This document shows positions 1-6,790 of a stretch of DNA of 8,793 bases, piece by piece. The number at the start of each line of letters is the position of its first letter. The stretch's first letter is position 1. This DNA is from Caldifarciminota bacterium. GTDB taxonomy: Bacteria > Hydrothermota > Tepidihabitantia > Tepidihabitantales > CAIPLT01. A program made the position numbers and the translations under genes. Location of the stretch: the NCBI GenBank assembly GCA_025061975.1, contig JANXBB010000228.1:1-8793 (forward strand), in the 5' to 3' direction. The notes beneath the pieces were generated by a model. The model saw nothing but the letters and a program-made list of their open reading frames with translations. It was not told the DNA's origin and searched no databases.

Positions 1-1089
1 CCAAAAAGCAGTATCAGGAAGTTCGTGTAGAGTTAAGTTGATTATAATAGTATCTTCAGACTTATCTTGAGCACGCCAGATATAAAAGCCGCATAAAGAA
101 TCTTTTTGAGCATAAATAAACAGATCGCTTCTGCCGACATACCAACAAACCATTCCAACACTATCGGTCTTCTTTACACCACAAGGCACTAACGCGGAAT
201 AGTTATAAACATTTATCGAAACAGAAACACTTTCTGGAGGTTTATTATCTTTAAGAGTCTTTACTACAAGCCAGGTTCCATTAGTATAATTTGGTGTCAC
301 ATTAATTATTGTGAAAGTCTCTCCCTCACGGTCAACAATTTCGCTACTACTTAACAATTGACCAAAAACTAAACTTTTAATAATTGATGTGCGCGGGGTA
401 TGAGTCATAAACCAAGTATCATTAAGTTCGGTAAGTTCACCGGCTCCTATGCAATACCAATTACCATCAACCCAAACTTCAACCCAAGCATGATTACTAT
501 TAGTATGAGACCACCACGGAGTATATGTATGACGTGCCGGAATAATAATTGTGCGTAACGCTTTAATTAAAAGAATCGAAAGTTCTTCACACCGCCCCAC
601 TCCGCGCATAATTGTTGCAGTCGCTGTCTGATCCCATCTTTCTGTAGGTTCGTAACACGCTTTAGTATAAACCCATTCATTAATTGCTAATACTGCATCA
701 CGCATACTCTTAGAATTTCTTATAACTTCATAAAGGGTATCAACATATAAAGCAGCGAAATTCTCAAGTGGTTCTTGACTGACACGATGTGGTAAAATAT
801 AGTGATAAAACAGTTCCGGGGTAATTTTAGCATGCCACGAAACACGCTTTAAATTTTTCTTTAATGCATTAAAATAATCAATAAAATCCAATGCTTTTAA
901 GTTCACTAAATCAACATCAGGCATATTTTTAACTAAAAAACAAGCCCAGTCGTGATAGCCGTTTTCTGTAGCAAGAGCAATAAATTTTTTGACTTCATCG
1001 GCATTAACACCAGCACGAATATAAAGTGAATCTGTATTGAAGCTTATTAGAAAGAAAATTAAAATCGTACTTGTCATTAAATTAAGCAT
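1..1089 (-). CDS. Exported transglutaminase-like protein (C-terminus cut by window edge)
   Basis: This open frame of 363 codons reads without a stop from ATG at 1089 to the left edge, so the 3' end is missing. Residues 1-20 (MLNLMTSTILIFFLISFNTD) look like a signal peptide, suggesting export. A mostly helical segment (about 25-150) precedes a transglutaminase-like core: the likely nucleophile is C167 in GVGRCEELS and the likely histidine is H200 in NSNHAWVEVWVDGNWY. Where canonical members have Asp, four residues after the conserved Trp (W211), this protein has Gly215 in CIGAGE, with E218 nearby. The context IGAGELTELNDTWF resembles the GACEPEP...WF signature I recall from bacterial transglutaminase-like proteins of Bacteroides type. 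After about residue 255 a beta-rich region begins (INVTPNYTNGTWLVVKTLKD). The gene starts 30 bases after the upstream glycosyltransferase and is probably co-transcribed. There is no clear Shine-Dalgarno sequence; ATG at 1077 (M5) is an alternative start. It may be a peptidase or amidase rather than a cross-linking enzyme; the substrate is unknown. Confidence 0.78.
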   Translation of the reverse strand, partial: MLNLMTSTILIFFLISFNTDSLYIRAGVNADEVKKFIALATENGYHDWACFLVKNMPDVDLVNLKALDFIDYFNALKKNLKRVSWHAKITPELFYHYILPHRVSQEPLENFAALYVDTLYEVIRNSKSMRDAVLAINEWVYTKACYEPTERWDQTATATIMRGVGRCEELSILLIKALRTIIIPARHTYTPWWSHTNSNHAWVEVWVDGNWYCIGAGELTELNDTWFMTHTPRTSIIKSLVFGQLLSSSEIVDREGETFTIINVTPNYTNGTWLVVKTLKDNKPPESVSVSINVYNYSALVPCGVKKTDSVGMVCWYVGRSDLFIYAQKDSLCGFYIWRAQDKSEDTIIINLTLHELPDTAFW

Positions 1090-1119
1090 AGAAGGCTTTT
1101 AGGATAAGTCAAGCTTTAC

Positions 1120-2217
1120 TTAATAGAGTACTGCTTCAGCTGATTTTAAAGCACCATTAATTGAATAACGGTTAAAACCATTTTTTGCCATTGCAATCAG
1201 TCGGCCATCTTTTCTAAGATTATCAATTATTGATCCTAAACTTCGAGCGCATAAATTAGTTTTCAAAGGGTAGACAACCTGGGCTTCGAGTAAATATTTA
1301 TAATTTGTGCAAGCGTAACTTCCAATCATTGGGAATAAACAAAAAATTGGGAGCCCTAAACCTAAAGCCCAATTGGTGTGTTCGTGTGCCGGAGCTACCA
1401 TCAAATCTAACGCCGGAAGTAATTCATTGATCCGGCTCTGATAATAAGCTCGTTTACTATTTTGAATAATTACTATAGTCGGTGAAGGAATATTTTGTAA
1501 TTTAAGATATTTGTTGAGCTTTTGAATAATTTTTTCACTGCGTTTTTTATTAGTTCCGGCAAACAGAAACGCCCGATGCCCATTCTTTAAAATGCTTAAA
1601 ATTCCTAAAATTATCTTTTCGATATGTGCTCGAGGATACGCACCGGAAACAAAAAAACCAACTTTTAGACTTGAAGCATTCTTGAGTCGTTTGAGGCGTA
1701 AAGCAAATGCTTGTTCAGCAGTTTCTAATAAATTTAATGGTATTATTAAACCACTTACAATTATTTGTGATGGTAAAAGATGATTATCAATAAGAAGTTT
1801 GCGTTCGCTTTCTAGAGGCACAATAATTTTTTGGACGTCTTTTATAATACACTCTCGAGGCAAAGCAACCTCGCCATGAAGGTAATAAACATTCTTTAGA
1901 GTTTTAGCTAATAACGGATGTGCAACAACAATTCGGTGATATTCACTAAAATTTATTGAATCTACAGGAACTTTAATACCTTTACTGCTTTGTCTTATTT
2001 TATTGTAAATTTTTGTAACCTCTCCCCCTTGACTTCCCCAGTAATATAAAAACTCGCTTAATTTCCAAAACATCCGGGGAAAAAACTTTCTGGTTTGTAA
2101 CACATTATAATAATAAATTTCTGCCTCAGGACTTAGTCTTCGACATGCGGCAATAAAGACATCTAAATAATAAGAATGCCCTAGTCCAATTTCAGCATTG
2201 AGGGTTAATATTTTCAT
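1120..2217 (-). CDS. GT-B fold glycosyltransferase-like protein (GT28/MGDG-synthase-like)
   Basis: This 365-residue protein has the layout of a GT-B glycosyltransferase. The N-terminal half opens with a beta strand and glycine loop, MKILTLNAEIGLGHS (GLGH at 11-14), as in the MurG/MGDG-synthase/glucuronosyltransferase group, and lacks a signal peptide. The C-terminal half starts near 184 with VGFFVSGAYPRA and contains the likely donor-site region at 267-311 (LLPALDLMVAPAHEHTNWAL, then GLGLPIFCLFP). Classical GT28 members usually have Gly-Gly followed by a Thr and a Glu here; this protein has HEHTNWALGLGLP, so the donor sugar cannot be named. By family logic it would transfer a nucleotide-activated sugar to a lipid or cell-envelope acceptor. 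It is first in a minus-strand unit with the exported transglutaminase-like gene. A consensus -10 (TATAAT) ends 8 bases before the ATG, so the mRNA is probably leaderless. The fold is fairly sure, the activity is not. Confidence 0.68.
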   Translation of the reverse strand: MKILTLNAEIGLGHSYYLDVFIAACRRLSPEAEIYYYNVLQTRKFFPRMFWKLSEFLYYWGSQGGEVTKIYNKIRQSSKGIKVPVDSINFSEYHRIVVAHPLLAKTLKNVYYLHGEVALPRECIIKDVQKIIVPLESERKLLIDNHLLPSQIIVSGLIIPLNLLETAEQAFALRLKRLKNASSLKVGFFVSGAYPRAHIEKIILGILSILKNGHRAFLFAGTNKKRSEKIIQKLNKYLKLQNIPSPTIVIIQNSKRAYYQSRINELLPALDLMVAPAHEHTNWALGLGLPIFCLFPMIGSYACTNYKYLLEAQVVYPLKTNLCARSLGSIIDNLRKDGRLIAMAKNGFNRYSINGALKSAEAVLY

Positions 2218-2225
2218 TAGGATTA

Positions 2226-2254
2226 ATTATAAAGAAAACTCCCCGAGTAAGCAA
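2226..2254 (-). promoter_or_regulatory. Promoter of the glycosyltransferase gene, near-leaderless
   Basis: Read on the minus strand, TTGCTT (2254-2249) is followed after 17 bases by a perfect TATAAT (2231-2226). Only 8 bases separate the -10 box from the ATG at 2217. A start site 6-8 bases below the -10 would put the first transcribed base at, or one or two bases before, the start codon. The -35 matches consensus only in TTG. No Shine-Dalgarno sequence is present, which fits a leaderless transcript. Confidence 0.6.
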
Positions 2255-2277
2255 GAAAGGATTCTAGGAATTTAAAC

Positions 2278-2305
2278 TTGACATTTATGGTAATTTTAAT
2301 ATAAA
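2278..2305 (+). promoter_or_regulatory. Promoter of the phoH-ybeY-CNNM-recO operon, near-leaderless
   Basis: A perfect -35 box TTGACA (2278-2283) and a TATAAA -10 box (2300-2305) are separated by 16 bases. The GTG start of phoH is at 2315, so a start site 6-8 bases below the -10 would fall at about 2311-2313, leaving at most a few untranslated bases. There is no Shine-Dalgarno sequence before the GTG. It lies back to back with the promoter of the glycosyltransferase gene. Confidence 0.65.
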
Positions 2306-2314
2306 ATATAAACT

Positions 2315-3289
2315 GTGTCCGATTATAAAAATAAAATTGGGCGGTTCTCAATAAGTCTTCAAGGAATTGACCCGGTAGCATTATTAGGGCTTGCTGACGA
2401 AAACCTTAGAATTATAACTCAAAACTTTCAATCTCAAATTGTCGTGCGTGGTGACCGTATTAGAATCACAGGTCCACAATCCGAGCTTGCTGATATTCGC
2501 GAACTGTTTACTGTATTGATTGATGCAATAAAACGCGACGAAACAATTACACCCTCAAGAATTAAAAAAGAAATTAACAATATTATCGGTGGCAAACGCC
2601 AAACTAGCTTGCAAGAAAAAAAAGAAGCAGTTCAAGAAGGAACAATTTATACCCCGAAAAAGATCATTGTCCCCAAGTCGGATAATCAAAAACAATATTT
2701 ATTAGCAATCGATCGTTATGATATTGTAATTGCAATTGGCCCTGCGGGTACCGGTAAAACTTATCTTGCAGTTGCTAAGGCAGTTGAAGCTTTAACATCA
2801 GGAAAAATCAGTCGAATTGTTTTGACCCGACCAGCAGTTGAAGCCGGTGAACAATTAGGATTTTTGCCCGGTAATTTTAAAGAAAAAGTTGATCCTTATC
2901 TTCGGCCTCTTTATGATGCATTATATGATATGATGTCCCTAGATCGAATAAAACGACTGATCGATGAACAAGTACTTGAAGTTGCGCCTTTAGCTTATAT
3001 GCGTGGGCGAACTCTTTCCGATGCATATATTATTTTAGACGAAGCACAAAACACAACCTCGGCTCAGATGAAGATGTTTTTGACACGCCTTGGTTGGAAC
3101 TCAAAATCAATTGTCACCGGTGATATAACTCAAATCGATCTTGATCGAAAACAGTCATCAGGGCTTGTTGAAATCCAATATAAATTGCGCAATATCGAAG
3201 ACATTAAATTTATTTATTTTGATGACCGTGATGTCGTGCGACCGCCGCTCGTATCTAAAATAATCCGGGCATATGCCGAAAATCAATAG
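2315..3289 (+). CDS. phoH: PhoH family ATPase (PhoH-like, YbeZ type)
   Basis: This 324-residue cytoplasmic protein has full length for the PhoH/YbeZ family. Residues 1-75 form the usual N-terminal KH-like region (LADENLRIITQNF, then VVRGDRIRITGP), followed by a charged linker and the ATPase domain from about 115. Walker A is GPAGTGKT at 142-149; Walker B is IILDEAQNT at 239-247. The PhoH-specific segments LTRPAVEAGEQLGFLPG (170-186), VTGDITQID (267-275) and DRDVVRPPLV (304-313) are all present, so the enzyme looks intact. Members of this family bind and hydrolyse ATP, are linked to RNA metabolism, and are found beside the endoribonuclease YbeY, which is the next gene here. The start is GTG at 2315, chosen because it fits the promoter and the family N-terminus; there is no Shine-Dalgarno sequence, so leaderless initiation is likely. 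The 3' end abuts or overlaps ybeY. Confidence 0.95.
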   Translation: MSDYKNKIGRFSISLQGIDPVALLGLADENLRIITQNFQSQIVVRGDRIRITGPQSELADIRELFTVLIDAIKRDETITPSRIKKEINNIIGGKRQTSLQEKKEAVQEGTIYTPKKIIVPKSDNQKQYLLAIDRYDIVIAIGPAGTGKTYLAVAKAVEALTSGKISRIVLTRPAVEAGEQLGFLPGNFKEKVDPYLRPLYDALYDMMSLDRIKRLIDEQVLEVAPLAYMRGRTLSDAYIILDEAQNTTSAQMKMFLTRLGWNSKSIVTGDITQIDLDRKQSSGLVEIQYKLRNIEDIKFIYFDDRDVVRPPLVSKIIRAYAENQ

Positions 3290-3290
3290 T

Positions 3291-3710
3291 ATGAAAATTA
3301 ATATCTTAGGTCAGGTAACTACTAAAGATGAAAAACTATACCGAAACTGGACACAAAAGGTTTTAGAAAAAATCAAAACTCGTATACCTCAAAAAGTCAA
3401 TGCACTTAATATTGTCATTGTAAACGACCGTTTTATTCAAAAATTAAACAAAAATTTCCTGGACCGAAATTATCCAACTGATGTCTTAGCATTCCCTTTA
3501 GCTCAACCTAAAGATAAAACATTTCCTAAAGAAGAAGTTTTATGGGGCGAAATTTATATTTCAAAAGATCACGCAGCTAAGCAAGCCCAAGAACTCGGGA
3601 TTACCTTACATACTGAGATCTGCAATTTAATCACCCATGGAATACTGCATCTCGCTGGTTATTCGCATCAGGCGATGAAAAAAATTGAATCGGCCTTAAC
3701 ATCTCTTTAA
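3291..3710 (+). CDS. ybeY: Endoribonuclease YbeY (rRNA maturation factor)
   Basis: YbeY is a single-domain metal-dependent endoribonuclease acting in 16S rRNA 3'-end maturation and ribosome quality control. The metal motif is HGILHLAGYSH, with H116, H120 and H126 (139-residue numbering). The second family signature, LDRNYPTDVLAFP (57-69), includes the conserved Arg59. The usual last motif is GYDH or GHDH; here it is GYSH, so the Asp before the third His is Ser, while all three metal ligands are kept. I chose ATG 3291, one base after the phoH stop (TAG-T-ATG), because MKINIL gives the normal first beta strand. The upstream in-frame ATG at 3273 would add six residues (MPKINS) and overlap phoH by 17 bases; neither start has a Shine-Dalgarno sequence, so translational coupling to phoH is likely. 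At 139 residues it is slightly shorter than many homologues, mainly at the C-terminus. Confidence 0.93.
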   Translation: MKINILGQVTTKDEKLYRNWTQKVLEKIKTRIPQKVNALNIVIVNDRFIQKLNKNFLDRNYPTDVLAFPLAQPKDKTFPKEEVLWGEIYISKDHAAKQAQELGITLHTEICNLITHGILHLAGYSHQAMKKIESALTSL

Positions 3711-3752
3711 TGAACTATGGATTTACAAAAATTTTAATTACTGCATTAATCC

Positions 3753-5054
3753 GTGTTCATTTATCTAATAATTACAGCTTTTTTATTAATCTTATCATTC
3801 CTTTTTTCCGGAAGCGAAACTGCTTTTTTTACAATCGCCGGCCATAAAGAAAAATATCTTACAGTTACCAGTGTTAAATTTCAAAAGCATCATTTATTTA
3901 TTAAAACGCTGCTTAATAACCCTGCCCAACTATTGTCAGTAATTTTATTAGCTAATCTATTAGTTAACACTACAGCTTCTTCGCTCTTTACCCTTTTTGC
4001 CATAAAATTATCTGAAACTTCAGCTTGGCCGCAAAACTTAATTGTAAGTATTGGAACTGTTATTTTCACAATAATTTTAATTATCTGTGGGGAAATCACG
4101 CCGAAAATTTTCGCAGTTCGTCAGCCCCAAAAACTTTTAAAATTCTCACTAGGGTTAATTAAACTTGTATACAATATCTTTGGGGTTTTTACGGTTCCAT
4201 TAAATACCATCGGAGCAAAATTCTCCGATAAAATTTTAAAAATTTTTCATACTCCACCATTCCCGACAATTGAGGAAATTAAGACGTTTATTGAACATAG
4301 TGTAAAAAAAGGCGGACTTACTTTGCAGGAAGAAAATTTTTTAATTAATCTTATAGAACTTACAACACGCCGAGTCTCTGAAGTTATGACTCCCCGAATC
4401 AAAATGATTTGTCTTAACGAAGACTTAACAGTTCAAGAAACTTTGCATTTAATCTTTCAGAATAAATTGCCGCTGATTTCACGCATTCCGGTGTATCGAA
4501 AAACTATTGATCATATTACTGGTATTCTTTATATTAAAGATTTAATAGTCATCGCCTCGAGTGCTAACTATGCAAAACGAATTGCAGAATTTGTCCGGCC
4601 GGCCTATTTTGTTTACGAATCCAAGACTCTTGATGAGTTGTTAGAAGAACTTCGCAAAAAAGACTCGCACATTGCGATTGTCATTGATGAGTATGGACAA
4701 ACTGCAGGTCTTGTTACCTTAGAAGATATCTTAGAAACTCTGGTGGGTGAAATTCAAGATGAGTATGATCACGATGCTGAAATTCCTTACCGCCCTATTG
4801 ATTCTCAAACTTTCTTAGTTTCAGGTGACATCGATTTAAAAACACTCGATCAAATTTTTGAAGACTTCTCCCGTCTTAATGAACATTCCCAAGCCGAACG
4901 GCTAAGCGGATTTATCTTAGAAACATGGGGCAAAATTCCTAAACGTGGTGAAATTTTAACCTTAGGTAACTATCGCATTGAAATTAATGATATAAAAAGA
5001 AATCTTATTAACAAAGTTTTGTTTACAAAGCTTAAAGAAACTGACATTAGCTAA
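3753..5054 (+). CDS. CNNM/CorC-HlyC family transporter with CBS pair
   Basis: This 433-residue inner-membrane protein has the complete architecture of the bacterial CNNM (DUF21)/CorC-HlyC family, whose members are implicated in Mg2+ and Co2+ transport or efflux. The DUF21 membrane domain has a first hydrophobic segment (1-20) leading into FSGSETAFFT (18-27), further segments at about 58-83 and 95-120, the conserved GEITPKIFA (113-121), and another at 128-150. A CBS pair follows: CBS1 at about 209-268 (VSEVMTPRIKMI ... GILYIKDLI) and CBS2 at about 277-332 (AIVIDEYGQTAGLVTLEDIL). The CorC_HlyC domain spans about 345-428. The start is GTG at 3753: an in-frame stop lies at 3747-3749, and this start opens the hydrophobic segment directly. 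There is no visible Shine-Dalgarno sequence. It follows ybeY after 42 bases. Old 'hemolysin' labels for this family are misleading; the ion transported cannot be read from sequence. Confidence 0.92.
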   Translation: MFIYLIITAFLLILSFLFSGSETAFFTIAGHKEKYLTVTSVKFQKHHLFIKTLLNNPAQLLSVILLANLLVNTTASSLFTLFAIKLSETSAWPQNLIVSIGTVIFTIILIICGEITPKIFAVRQPQKLLKFSLGLIKLVYNIFGVFTVPLNTIGAKFSDKILKIFHTPPFPTIEEIKTFIEHSVKKGGLTLQEENFLINLIELTTRRVSEVMTPRIKMICLNEDLTVQETLHLIFQNKLPLISRIPVYRKTIDHITGILYIKDLIVIASSANYAKRIAEFVRPAYFVYESKTLDELLEELRKKDSHIAIVIDEYGQTAGLVTLEDILETLVGEIQDEYDHDAEIPYRPIDSQTFLVSGDIDLKTLDQIFEDFSRLNEHSQAERLSGFILETWGKIPKRGEILTLGNYRIEINDIKRNLINKVLFTKLKETDIS

Positions 5055-5056
5055 AC

Positions 5057-5998
5057 ATGAGTGAACTTTTCTGGGGGATTATTACTATATTATTACAAGG
5101 ACTATTTGCCGGAACCGAAACTGCTTATACTAAAGCTCATTGGGTAAGATTACTTACCTATGCTCAAAACCCCAAAATTAACCCGCTCATTAAAAAAGGA
5201 GCTTATACAGCACAGTTACTTATAAATCACAAAGAACAAGTATTAGTAATTACTTTAATCTTTACAAATATTTTCACTGTTTTGTCATCGGTGTTATTTA
5301 CAAAATTTTTTGTCCATTACTTCGGAAGCTGGGCAGCTTCGTTAGCAATAATTTTTGCTGCTACATTATCAATAACCATTGGAGATTTTTTCCCCAAGAT
5401 TTTAGCCCAAGCTGTTGCCGAGTATTGGGCTATTGCCACTGCACCACTCATAAAAATTTTTAAGTTTTTAGCTCATCTTTATCCATTTGCTAAAACCTCA
5501 CAAACCTTTACTACTTCACGTGATGATTTCCTTAGGCTTTTGGAACAAAAAAAAGAGCCTGAAATAATTTTGGTTTCGAAAATTGCCAAAGCTTTTTTTG
5601 GATTTTCGCAGTTAACTATAGAGGAAATTTTAGTGCCCAAAGAAAAAATCATTGCTTTCCATGAAGATGATTCGCTTAAGATAGTCAAAAAAATTATAAG
5701 CAATTTTCGTTATTCTCGATATCCAGTTTATTGTTCTCAAAATGATAAAATAATCGGAATTGTCCATATTAAAGATATTATTTACGCCACAAAAAGCCGT
5801 CATTTTACCTTAAGAAAAATCCTCCGTCCGCCATACCGAATTAAACCCCACACTAAAGCTACTGTAGTGCTTCAAGAAATGGCTTTGCGCGGTGAACATC
5901 TTGCTATTGTTGAGAATGAAGCCGGTCAACTGTTAGGTATTGTAACTTTAGAAGATCTCCTCGAAGAACTAATTGGAGAAATCCGAAGCGAAGCATAA
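5057..5998 (+). CDS. Second CNNM/DUF21-CBS membrane protein, lacking the CorC_HlyC domain
   Basis: This 313-residue paralogue begins two bases after the stop of the first CNNM gene. It keeps the DUF21 layout: a hydrophobic N-terminus leading to FAGTETAYTKAHWVRL (17-32), segments at about 62-86 and 92-116, and GDFFPKILA (109-117), where the neighbour has GEITPKIFA. A CBS pair follows: about 187-245 (IEEILVPKEKIIAF ... GIVHIKDII) and about 256-310 (HLAIVENEAGQLLGIVTLED). The protein stops right after CBS2 (ELIGEIRSEA), so the C-terminal CorC_HlyC domain of the upstream gene is absent. This looks like a genuine short form and not a frameshift: the ending is a clean stop, and recO starts 39 bases later. 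The linker between the membrane domain and CBS1 is also shorter. It may pair with the upstream protein as a heterodimer, since CNNM proteins are dimeric; that is inference. No Shine-Dalgarno sequence is seen. Confidence 0.88.
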   Translation: MSELFWGIITILLQGLFAGTETAYTKAHWVRLLTYAQNPKINPLIKKGAYTAQLLINHKEQVLVITLIFTNIFTVLSSVLFTKFFVHYFGSWAASLAIIFAATLSITIGDFFPKILAQAVAEYWAIATAPLIKIFKFLAHLYPFAKTSQTFTTSRDDFLRLLEQKKEPEIILVSKIAKAFFGFSQLTIEEILVPKEKIIAFHEDDSLKIVKKIISNFRYSRYPVYCSQNDKIIGIVHIKDIIYATKSRHFTLRKILRPPYRIKPHTKATVVLQEMALRGEHLAIVENEAGQLLGIVTLEDLLEELIGEIRSEA

Positions 5999-6037
5999 AG
6001 AAACAGTGAAACCAACCAATCGCGGATTTTAAAAGTT

Positions 6038-6790
6038 GTGTCAAAAATAAGAAAAACCTCGGGCATTGTCCTTAATGTCCAACGGTTAGGAGAAACTAGT
6101 AAATTAGTTACGATTTTCACTAAAGATTATGGTAAATTGTTATTTTTAGCTAAAGGAGCAAGAAAACTTAAAAGTCAGTTCAGCGGTGCCTTAGAAACTT
6201 TCACCCATTGTGAAGTTATCTTTTACTATTCCGAACGTAAAACAATCTATACTCTTTCTAGTGCTGACATAATTGAAAATTTTTTATCACTTAAATCAGT
6301 AACTAAATTTGTTACTGCGCACAAGTTAATTGAAGTAGTCATGCGTAGTACTAAACTTGAAGACCCAATACAAGCTCTCTACTACTTATTGCATTCAGCA
6401 CTTAAAACATTAAATGAACTAAAAAATCCCCCCAAAAAACATTTGCGCTCTTTTTTAGGAGCATATTATCTTAAGGCAATTAGCCTTTTAGGATACCGAC
6501 CGGAACTTAATTGTTGTGTCCGATGTCGATCATCGAAAATAAATTATTTTAGTATTTCTTTGGGTGGGGGAATTTGTGATCCCCAAAAACATCCCGAGGT
6601 AAAAGATCTAAGTCCCAAAGTTCACATAAAACCAATGAAATTTCTTTTAAGCCACGAGTTGGCCAAGTCAATTAGGCTCCAAATATCTGATGAAACTTTC
6701 AATCTTATCAATCACTACTGTGAGTATTATTTAGAAACCCAGCCTCAAGAGGAGATTAATCTCCAGTTACCTTTTGGTGAAAAAAACTAA
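6038..6790 (+). CDS. recO: DNA repair protein RecO
   Basis: RecO is the recombination mediator that works with RecR to load RecA on SSB-coated single-stranded DNA and can anneal DNA strands. This protein has 250 residues, normal for the family. The N-terminal OB-fold shows the expected opening KTSGIVLNVQRLGETSKLVT and the KGARKLKS segment (39-46). The helical middle (about 85-150) ends with LGYRPELNCCVRC. The usual zinc site is CxxC followed by GG..CxxC; here C160 and C163 form the first pair, but the second reads GGGICDPQKH, with C180 present and Gln183 in place of the fourth Cys. C159 or H185 could substitute. The start is GTG at 6038, giving the standard family N-terminus; no Shine-Dalgarno sequence is visible. 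It is last in the operon, 39 bases after the second CNNM gene, and its last codons form one arm of the terminator. Confidence 0.93.
   Translation: MSKIRKTSGIVLNVQRLGETSKLVTIFTKDYGKLLFLAKGARKLKSQFSGALETFTHCEVIFYYSERKTIYTLSSADIIENFLSLKSVTKFVTAHKLIEVVMRSTKLEDPIQALYYLLHSALKTLNELKNPPKKHLRSFLGAYYLKAISLLGYRPELNCCVRCRSSKINYFSISLGGGICDPQKHPEVKDLSPKVHIKPMKFLLSHELAKSIRLQISDETFNLINHYCEYYLETQPQEEINLQLPFGEKN

Noticed and set aside
1090..1119. TTGACT on the minus strand as a -35 box for the transglutaminase-like gene
   Set aside because: No -10 box lies at the right distance before the ATG at 1089; co-transcription with the glycosyltransferase is simpler.
1592..1783. 63-codon plus-strand open frame
   Set aside because: It lies wholly inside the glycosyltransferase gene on the other strand, has no recognisable protein features, and is best explained as a chance frame.
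3723..3750. Possible promoter (TTTACA ... ATTAAT) before the first CNNM gene
   Set aside because: The -10-like element matches only 4 of 6 and ends two bases before the GTG, too close even for a leaderless start.
3710..3847. 45-codon frame whose ATG overlaps the ybeY stop (TAATG)
   Set aside because: The stop-start overlap looks like coupling, but the frame overlaps the well-supported start of the CNNM gene in another frame and the product shows no family resemblance. At most it could help ribosomes reach the GTG at 3753.
3890..4099. Minus-strand frame of 69 codons inside the first CNNM gene
   Set aside because: It is antisense to the conserved DUF21 membrane domain; its hydrophobic character mirrors the coding strand.
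5479..5703. Minus-strand frame of 74 codons inside the second CNNM gene
   Set aside because: It is antisense to conserved linker and CBS coding sequence, with no supporting signals.
5926..6120. Minus-strand frame of 64 codons across the CNNM-recO junction
   Set aside because: It overlaps the conserved end of CBS2 and the recO N-terminus and has no recognisable features.
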